Source: Bacteroidales bacterium (GTDB lineage: Bacteria; Bacteroidota; Bacteroidia; Bacteroidales; JAADJA01). From it: a stretch of 7,934 bases of DNA. The notes below the pieces were generated by a model, which made no database searches, was not told the DNA's origin, and was given only the letters and a program-made list of their open reading frames with translations. The stretch lies in the NCBI GenBank assembly GCA_021107975.1, contig JAIORT010000924.1, forward strand, positions 1 through 7,934. The letters are read 5' to 3'. This document shows, piece after piece, positions 1 to 5,900 of the stretch; position 1 is the stretch's first letter; each line of letters starts with the position of its first letter. The translations under genes and the position numbers were made by a program.

Positions 1-1
1 G

Positions 2-1150
2 TGTGGAACTTTTACAACAGCAAAAAGTTCGGGCGGTATGTATATTTATGGAGAAGAGCCTCCTCTGGCGCCTCCTACAAATCTCCAGGGAACTTCAAGT
101 GGTTACGTTGTAAATTTAACATGGGATCCTCCTGGAGGTTCTGGAACAACAGAAGAACTTATTTATGACAATAATGTGAATACCGGTGCATACAGTTATA
201 ATGGATATACGATGTCAACCCACATGTCTCCGGCTGATCCTTGTCAGGTTCTTACACTTAAATATTATACAACAATTCAAGCAGGAGATAATACGTTTAA
301 TGCCACAGTATTTGACTGGGATGGCTCACAACCGGGAACTACCATTATTTACGAAGAAACAGTAACAGCTGTTGATGAAGACTGGATGTTAGTTGATGTA
401 TCAGCCCAAAATATTAATTTTACCGGCGATTTTGTTGTTGGATTTGGGTCTATTAATGCTACAACATTCATTGGATATGATGGTGATTTAAACAACGGAA
501 GATCATGGGATTTCAACAATGGGACATCAACATGGGCTGCATGGAACGAAGCATACCTTATTCGCGCAATAGTTCTTTATCCTGATGGGTCGGTTGCAGA
601 AATTGGTGCATTTCCAACTATTGGAGAGATAAAATTTACATCAGGTAATTTATCAACACATCCGACAGACTACACCGGAGTTACAACAGTTAAACCTATT
701 GATAAAATCGTTTCATCCACAAAAGATTTACTTGGTTACAACGTTTACCGCGATGGTGTTATAATTAATTCAAGCTTGGTATTAACTGAAGAATATGAGG
801 ATATTGTTACCGCATCAGGCCTTTATGAATATTATGTTACCGCAGTTTATGATGAAGGCGAATCAGGTCCATCAAATATTATTACTCTTGATGTAATTAC
901 TGCTATTAATGAAGTTTCCGGAAATACAATTCAAATTTATCCAAATCCGGTCATAGATTACATCAATGTTAAATCCTCTAACAAAATAATTTCGGTTGAA
1001 CTAATGAATCTTATGGGTCAGCGTATTATAACACAGAAGGTGAATGAATTAACCCATCAGATCAACCTTACAGATTTGCAAAGCGGAATATACATTGTTA
1101 AAGTAGAACTGGAAAATAGTACTGTAACCCGTCGGATTGCAGTTAATTAA
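2..1150 (+). CDS. Secreted T9SS cargo protein, 3' part: interrupted Fn3 domain plus type A sorting domain
   Basis: The frame is open from base 2 to the TAA at 1148-1150 (382 codons), so the gene starts upstream; the ATG at 38 is internal. Numbering from base 2, residues 24-48 look like the first strands of a fibronectin type III domain (PPTNL, then NLTWDPPGGSG). The fold resumes at residues 243-292 with LLGYNVYRDG, YEYYVTAVYDEGESGPSN and a closing strand. Residues 49-242 are an inserted beta-rich segment (YSYNGYTMSTHM, FTGDFVVGFGS, NNGRSWDFN) of a kind seen in Bacteroidota exoproteins; I cannot name its family. Residues ~305-382 are a T9SS type A sorting domain: YPNP at 313, then LMNLMGQRI, LTDLQSGIYIVKVE and a basic end. 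Such domains direct export through the outer membrane, with cleavage and usually surface attachment. The catalytic or binding function lay in the missing N-terminal part. The T9SS assignment is strong; the role is unknown. Confidence 0.9.
   Translation, partial: CGTFTTAKSSGGMYIYGEEPPLAPPTNLQGTSSGYVVNLTWDPPGGSGTTEELIYDNNVNTGAYSYNGYTMSTHMSPADPCQVLTLKYYTTIQAGDNTFNATVFDWDGSQPGTTIIYEETVTAVDEDWMLVDVSAQNINFTGDFVVGFGSINATTFIGYDGDLNNGRSWDFNNGTSTWAAWNEAYLIRAIVLYPDGSVAEIGAFPTIGEIKFTSGNLSTHPTDYTGVTTVKPIDKIVSSTKDLLGYNVYRDGVIINSSLVLTEEYEDIVTASGLYEYYVTAVYDEGESGPSNIITLDVITAINEVSGNTIQIYPNPVIDYINVKSSNKIISVELMNLMGQRIITQKVNELTHQINLTDLQSGIYIVKVELENSTVTRRIAVN
914..1147 (+). other. T9SS type A C-terminal sorting domain (protein domain)
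   Basis: This is the last ~78 residues of the partial first gene. The order is typical: a short linker (VSGN), the YPNP turn at 938-949, an INVKSS strand, ISVELMNLMGQRI, then LQSGIYIVKVE and a final RRIAVN. In known T9SS cargo this beta-sandwich is recognised by the outer-membrane translocon and removed on export. It is the clearest phylum marker in the window. Confidence 0.9.
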
Positions 1151-1167
1151 TTATACTAATTCCGAAT

Positions 1168-1202
1168 AAAAAAAAGGAGGGCTGATAAGTCCTCCTTTTT
1201 TT
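1168..1202 (+). terminator. Rho-independent terminator of the T9SS protein gene
   Basis: An A-tract followed by GGAGG (1176-1180) pairs with CCTCC (1191-1195) followed by a T-tract (1196-1202). The loop is the 10 bases 1181-1190. The A and T tracts extend the stem to about 12 base pairs. The hairpin begins 17 bases after the stop codon, so it should end the upstream transcript. Its A-stem-T symmetry would let it work in both directions, but both neighbours are on the + strand. Confidence 0.88.
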
Positions 1203-1206
1203 GTTT

Positions 1207-1214
1207 TATCTTTG
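1207..1214 (+). promoter_or_regulatory. Candidate Bacteroidota -7 promoter box for the aldehyde dehydrogenase gene
   Basis: TATCTTTG matches the Bacteroidota -7 consensus TAnnTTTG exactly. It lies immediately after the terminator T-tract and 41 bases before the ATG at 1256, giving a predicted leader of about 35 bases. No clear TTTG -33 element is present at the usual distance upstream, because that region is the terminator hairpin. The assignment therefore rests on the -7 box and position alone. Confidence 0.4.
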
Positions 1215-1255
1215 TTGATATTCAATCTGTCGAATATTTTCAAAGAGTATTAGAA

Positions 1256-2674
1256 ATGAATATTTTCGAAATCTATGTCGGTGGAGAATTCTGTAAGTCC
1301 GTAAGAATTCTGGAGGTTTTTAATCCTTTTAATAAAAAAATAATTGCTCAAACTTACCTTGGCGGGCAAACAGACCTGGAACAAGCCATTGAAAAAGCTC
1401 TGTTAGTTGAGGAACAACTCAAATCCCTTCCATCATATATTAAGTATGAAGCATTAATGCAAATTGCCTGTTCAATAAAAAAAAACAGGAAAGAATTTGC
1501 CGAACTGCTTTGCCTTGAATCTGCCAAACCGATTAAATATGCCCTCGGAGAGATAGACAGGGCAATACAGACTTTCATCATAGCTGCCGAAGAATCAAAG
1601 CGCCTGCCAAGGGAATATATTGATCTGGAATGGACTCCTGCAGGAACTCATAAGGAAGGTTTAATTAAATATTTCCCTGTTGGTTTAATAGCCGGAATAG
1701 CACCTTTTAATTTTCCGCTTAACCTTGCCGTACATAAAATTGCGCCTGCAATAGCTTCAGGATGCCCTATCATATTAAAGCCTTCAACCTCAACGCCTCT
1801 TTCTACACTGAATCTGGCACGGATAATTGATAAAACCAATTTGCCAAAAGGTGCGGTATCTGTTTTACCAATGGACAGGAAAACGGGAAATCAGTTGGTA
1901 ACAGATGAACGTTTTAAATTACTCACGTTTACAGGCTCACCTGAAGTTGGCTGGAAAATGAAAAAAGACGCAGGCAAGAAAAAAGTAGTTCTTGAACTTG
2001 GTGGCAATGCCGGAGTGATAATTACAGGCAGCGCTGATTTGGATGTTGCTGTAAAAAAATGTATCATAGGAGGTTTTGCTTATTCAGGTCAGGTATGTAT
2101 TCATGCACAGCGTATCTTTGTTAACGAGAAAATTTTTAAGGAATTTGCGGAGAGATTTATTAAAGAGATAAAAAAACTCAAAGCCGGAGACCCAATGAAT
2201 ATTGATACTGATATTTCAACAATGATAGACGAAGCAAATGCAATCAGGGTTGAAGACTGGGTAAATGAAGCTGTGAATAATGGCGCAAAAATTCTGACCG
2301 GAGGCAAACGGGAAGGAGCATATTACCCGCCAACCGTATTGTCAGGAACAAATAAGGAGATGAAAGTGCGCGCTTTGGAGGTATTCGGTCCGGTTGTTAC
2401 TTTAGAACCATATAAGCATTTTGAGGCGGCTGTTAACTATGTAAACGAAGGGAGATTTGGTTTGCAAGCCGGAATATTTACCGATAACTTAGATGAAATA
2501 AATTTTGCTTTTTCTAATTTGGATGTTGGCGGAGTTATTATAAATGATGTACCGACTTTCAGGGTTGACAATATGCCTTATGGCGGAATTAAAGATTCGG
2601 GATTAGGTCGTGAAGGTGTTAAATATGCTATTTTTGACATGATGGAGGCAAAGATTTTAGTAAAAAACTTTTAA
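1256..2674 (+). CDS. NAD(P)-dependent aldehyde dehydrogenase family protein
   Basis: A complete 472-residue protein of normal length for the superfamily, which oxidises aldehydes to carboxylic acids with NAD(P)+ in the cytoplasm. The landmarks are intact: oxyanion Asn152 in APFNFP, cofactor-binding Lys175 in ILKPS, the Rossmann turn TFTGSPEVG (Gly227), general base Glu247 in LELGGN, nucleophile Cys281 in SGQVCIHAQRIFV, Glu375 in EVFGPV, and the C-terminal PYGGIKDSGLGREG segment. The SGQVC-xxxQR-hxV active-site context resembles the lactaldehyde/glyceraldehyde-type and related uncharacterised branches more than betaine-aldehyde or CoA-acylating (MMSDH) types, but the substrate cannot be read from sequence. 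The ATG at 1256 is the only plausible start: it opens the conserved N-terminus and has no in-frame ATG just upstream. There is no Shine-Dalgarno site, as is normal in Bacteroidota. It is bounded by a terminator upstream and a long A+T-rich spacer downstream, so it is probably monocistronic. An A9 run (1477-1485) lies inside the gene without breaking the frame. Confidence 0.93.
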   Translation: MNIFEIYVGGEFCKSVRILEVFNPFNKKIIAQTYLGGQTDLEQAIEKALLVEEQLKSLPSYIKYEALMQIACSIKKNRKEFAELLCLESAKPIKYALGEIDRAIQTFIIAAEESKRLPREYIDLEWTPAGTHKEGLIKYFPVGLIAGIAPFNFPLNLAVHKIAPAIASGCPIILKPSTSTPLSTLNLARIIDKTNLPKGAVSVLPMDRKTGNQLVTDERFKLLTFTGSPEVGWKMKKDAGKKKVVLELGGNAGVIITGSADLDVAVKKCIIGGFAYSGQVCIHAQRIFVNEKIFKEFAERFIKEIKKLKAGDPMNIDTDISTMIDEANAIRVEDWVNEAVNNGAKILTGGKREGAYYPPTVLSGTNKEMKVRALEVFGPVVTLEPYKHFEAAVNYVNEGRFGLQAGIFTDNLDEINFAFSNLDVGGVIINDVPTFRVDNMPYGGIKDSGLGREGVKYAIFDMMEAKILVKNF

Positions 2675-2928
2675 AAAAAACGTTTTTAATATTTGTATTA
2701 ATTCTAAAGAACAACCGAACGGATTGATATTTAATAATATAGAATTTTATTAAAAAAATATTTTTTATAAATTTTATTATTTTGTTATTTTTTAATAGAA
2801 AATATATAATTTAGTAGGTTCAAATTTTTTTAAGATTATAGAGGGTTTTAGTAAATAATTATCGCAATTCCATTAGAAAATAAATTATAGTCAATTAAAT
2901 GTTTTATTAATCTAAAAATTTTATGCTT
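2675..2928 (+). promoter_or_regulatory. A+T-rich spacer, presumed promoter and leader of the giant surface-protein gene
   Basis: No gene is visible here. By hand count about 36 of the 248 bases 2675-2922 are G or C (~15%), far below the flanking genes. A weak promoter candidate is TTTG at 2781-2784 followed 22 bases later by TAATTTAG (2807-2814), one mismatch from TAnnTTTG; chance matches are likely in such sequence. The 14-base perfect A/T palindrome at 2753-2766 and the A-run/T-run at 2675-2687 are too weak to call as the terminator of the aldehyde dehydrogenase gene. I see no convincing operator or riboswitch. Confidence 0.3.
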
Positions 2929-2997
2929 ATGAGAAAACTAACTCAAACATGTGTGATTTTAATAGCAGTGCTGTTTTCAGCATCTCTGGCTTTAGCT
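2929..2997 (+). other. Sec signal peptide of the giant protein
   Basis: The sequence starts MRKL, continues with a hydrophobic core (VILIAVLFSASLALA) and ends at a likely signal peptidase I site ALA|Q after residue 23. No lipobox Cys follows the site, so it is not a lipoprotein. The following ~60 residues are polar and charged with no fold visible. Confidence 0.88.
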
Positions 2998-5900
2998 CAG
3001 AGTGAATCAGCACCACAGCCGAGAGAAAAAGATCCTGCTCAGCTGGAACAAATCACAAATTTTACAGAAAAAGCACCTGCAGTAATGGATAATTCCATGC
3101 AGGTAGTTCACAAAAAGGAAAAGATTTATGTATCTGAAAAGGATCCGAATGCTAAGTCTGATCCTATTCCATCAGAAGCCTTGTTTGATCTCCAATTTGA
3201 GTGGCCTGTTGGCGTAGGCGGCGGTGAAGCCGGTATCGAATGTGATGGTATTAATATCTATACCACCAAGTGGAACGGTGCAGAATTTTACAGGTACCAA
3301 CTCGACGGAACCTATATTGAGTCATTCGCAATAAGCGGTGCTTCCAATGTAAGAGACCTTGCATATAACGGTACTTATTTCTATGGCGGTGCAGCCTCTA
3401 CTACTGTGTTCGAGATGGACTTTGCCGGTCAGGCACTGATAAGTACGTTTACAGCACCAACTGATGTAAGGGCAATAGGCTATAATGAAACCGATGATGT
3501 ATTCTATGCCAATAACTGGGGAAGCGACATTACCGTATTTGATCCAACAGGTGGTTTTGTCAGCAGTTGGTCGGTAGGTCCTGTTGGCGACAGCTATTAT
3601 GGTTTTGCGTATGATAATTATAGTACTGGTGCTCCATATCTTTGGGGATATGCACAAGTAGGTGCAAATTTGAGTGAATTAATCCAGATGGAATTACCTT
3701 CGGGTACTGAAACCGGATTGACATTTGATGTAGGTAGTGTACTATCATCAGTTGATATGGCTGGTGGTTTGGCTATTGACGACAACCTCGTATCAGGTTA
3801 TTGGACATTATTAGGCACATGCCAGAATGTAAATATCTGGGGGCTTGAATTATGTCCCTCAGGTCCTCCGCCAACTAATGATGTTGGAGTTACAAGTATA
3901 ATTTCACCGGTTACAGGCCCTGACCTCGGAATGGAAGACGTTACTATAAATATTCACAATTACGGGACCGCAGCACAATCCAATTTTGATGTATATTATA
4001 CTATTGACGCCGGCGGACAGGTAACAGAAACTATTTCGGCAACTATAAACGGAGGCGACTCTTACGAATATACCTTTACGCAGCAGGCTGACCTTAGCGC
4101 CTATGGCACTTATGTGATTGAATCTTGCACTGACTTAACAGGTGATGAAAACCCTGGTAACGATTGTCGGGATATTTCAGTTCAAAACTTTGATCCCTCT
4201 TCTCAATGCCAATTTTCAGTTGTACTATGGGATGATTTTGGCGATGGATGGAATGGCGGTACTCTTACAATTTCTGTTGATGGTACTGTTGTATTGAATA
4301 ATATTACTCTTGCATCTGGTGCAGGTCCTGAAACACATTATTTTGATATAATAAACGGAACTGATATAACCTGCGTATTTACAGCTGGTGGATGGCCCTA
4401 TGAATGTTCATATTATATCTATGACAATGACGGGAATGAAGTATTTTCTGATGGTGTAGGTGGAGTTGAACCTACCGGAGGAACGTTCACCGGTGTATGT
4501 ATCCAGTTTATCTATGGTGACCTGGCAGGTACGGTTACAGAACTGGCAACAGGAAATCCGATAGAAGGCGCAATTGTAATGATTAATGATATGACGGATG
4601 TAACTATATCTGACGGTACTTATCTTATAGAAGATGTAATGATTGGAACATGGGATGTTTATTGTAATGCTGACGGTTACAATCCTGCCGTTGAAACCGG
4701 TGTTGAGATTCTTGAAGCACAGACTACAACTCAGGATTTTGCACTTACTTCTCCTACAATGGATATTACACCGACTTCGATTACGGTAACTCTTGATCCG
4801 TTCCAAACACAAACCGAAATCATTGATATTGCAAACAATGGTGACGGAACACTTGACTGGAGCGCTAATCTTGAAATACTGTCAAAAGATAACAGCGATG
4901 CTATGTTCGATCTTCAGTTCGAGTGGCCTGTTGGTGTAGGTGGCGGTGAAGCCGGTATCGAATGTGACGGCAGCAACATATATACCACCAAGTGGAACGG
5001 TGCAGAGTTTTACAGGTACCAACTCGATGGAACCTATATTGAGTCATTCACCGTCACTGGCGCAGCCAATGTAAGAGACCTTGCATATAACGGAACTTAT
5101 TTCTATGGCGGCGCAGCTTCTACTACCGTATATGAAATGGACTTCGATGCACAGTCACTTGTCAGTTCTTTCTCTGCTCCGACTGATGTCAGGGCAATAG
5201 GCTATAATGAGGACGATAATGTATTTTATGCCAATAACTGGGGAAGCGACATTACTTGTTTTGATCCGACAGGCGCTTTGGTCAGCAGTTGGTCGGTAGG
5301 TCCTGTTGGCGACAGCTACTATGGTTTTGCTTATGATAATTACAGTAACCCGGGAACTCCATATCTCTGGGGTTATGCACAGACAGGCGCAACTCTAAAC
5401 GAACTTATCCAGATGGAGCTGCCCTCAGGTACTGAAACAGGATTAACATTCGACGTGGGAAGTGTAATTACTGGAATCAGTAGTGCCGGTGGTTTGGCAA
5501 TTGACGATAATCTTGTTGCCGGTTTCTGGACTTTATTGGGAACGTCACAGAATGAATGTATCTGGGGTCTCGAGCTATGTGAATCCGGTCCGGTTTGGAT
5601 ATCTATTGATCCAAATTCAGGAACTGTTGATCCGGGTAATATAGGACAAATGGATGTGAACTTAGATGCAACCGACCAGATTGCGGGTACAATCTTAAAT
5701 GCAAATATTCACTTTAGTTCCGATCCGGATGTTGGTACTTTAACCGTACCTGTCCAGTTAATCGTAGGCAGTCAGCCGGTTGGTCATATTCAGGGTAACG
5801 TATTCCTTGATGGTATTGTACCTTACAACATCGGTAATGTAGAGGAAGTACTGGTAGAAGCCGGTCCGTACTTTGCAAATCCTGACGCAAATGGCGATTA

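Noticed and set aside
1475..1486. A9 run giving an A_AAA_AAC heptamer in the dehydrogenase frame, a possible -1 slip site
   Set aside because: A -1 shift meets a stop at 1516 and would yield only a truncated fragment without the active site. The zero frame encodes the full enzyme, so there is no sign of programmed shifting, only a possible sequencing weak point.
1354..2307. Three minus-strand open frames within the aldehyde dehydrogenase gene
   Set aside because: They overlap a complete, well-conserved enzyme gene on the other strand and show no motif.
1256..2674. Dehydrogenase as part of a pathway with the two surface proteins
   Set aside because: It is separated by a terminator on one side and a long A+T-rich spacer on the other, has no signal peptide, and shares no evident function with them; adjacency alone is not evidence.
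2675..2687. A-run followed by T-run after the dehydrogenase stop, as a terminator
   Set aside because: The only stem is about six A-T pairs around CG with no loop; too weak to call.
3322..3748. Two overlapping minus-strand open frames (111 and 62 codons)
   Set aside because: They lie antisense to the continuous plus-strand frame, have biased compositions and no recognisable motif, and sit over propeller copy 1. They are shadows.
4408..4812. Minus-strand open frame of 134 codons, rich in Cys, Arg and Tyr
   Set aside because: It is antisense to the DGWN-type and regulatory-like modules of the giant gene. Its composition is the complement of Thr/Gly/Asp-rich coding, not a real protein.
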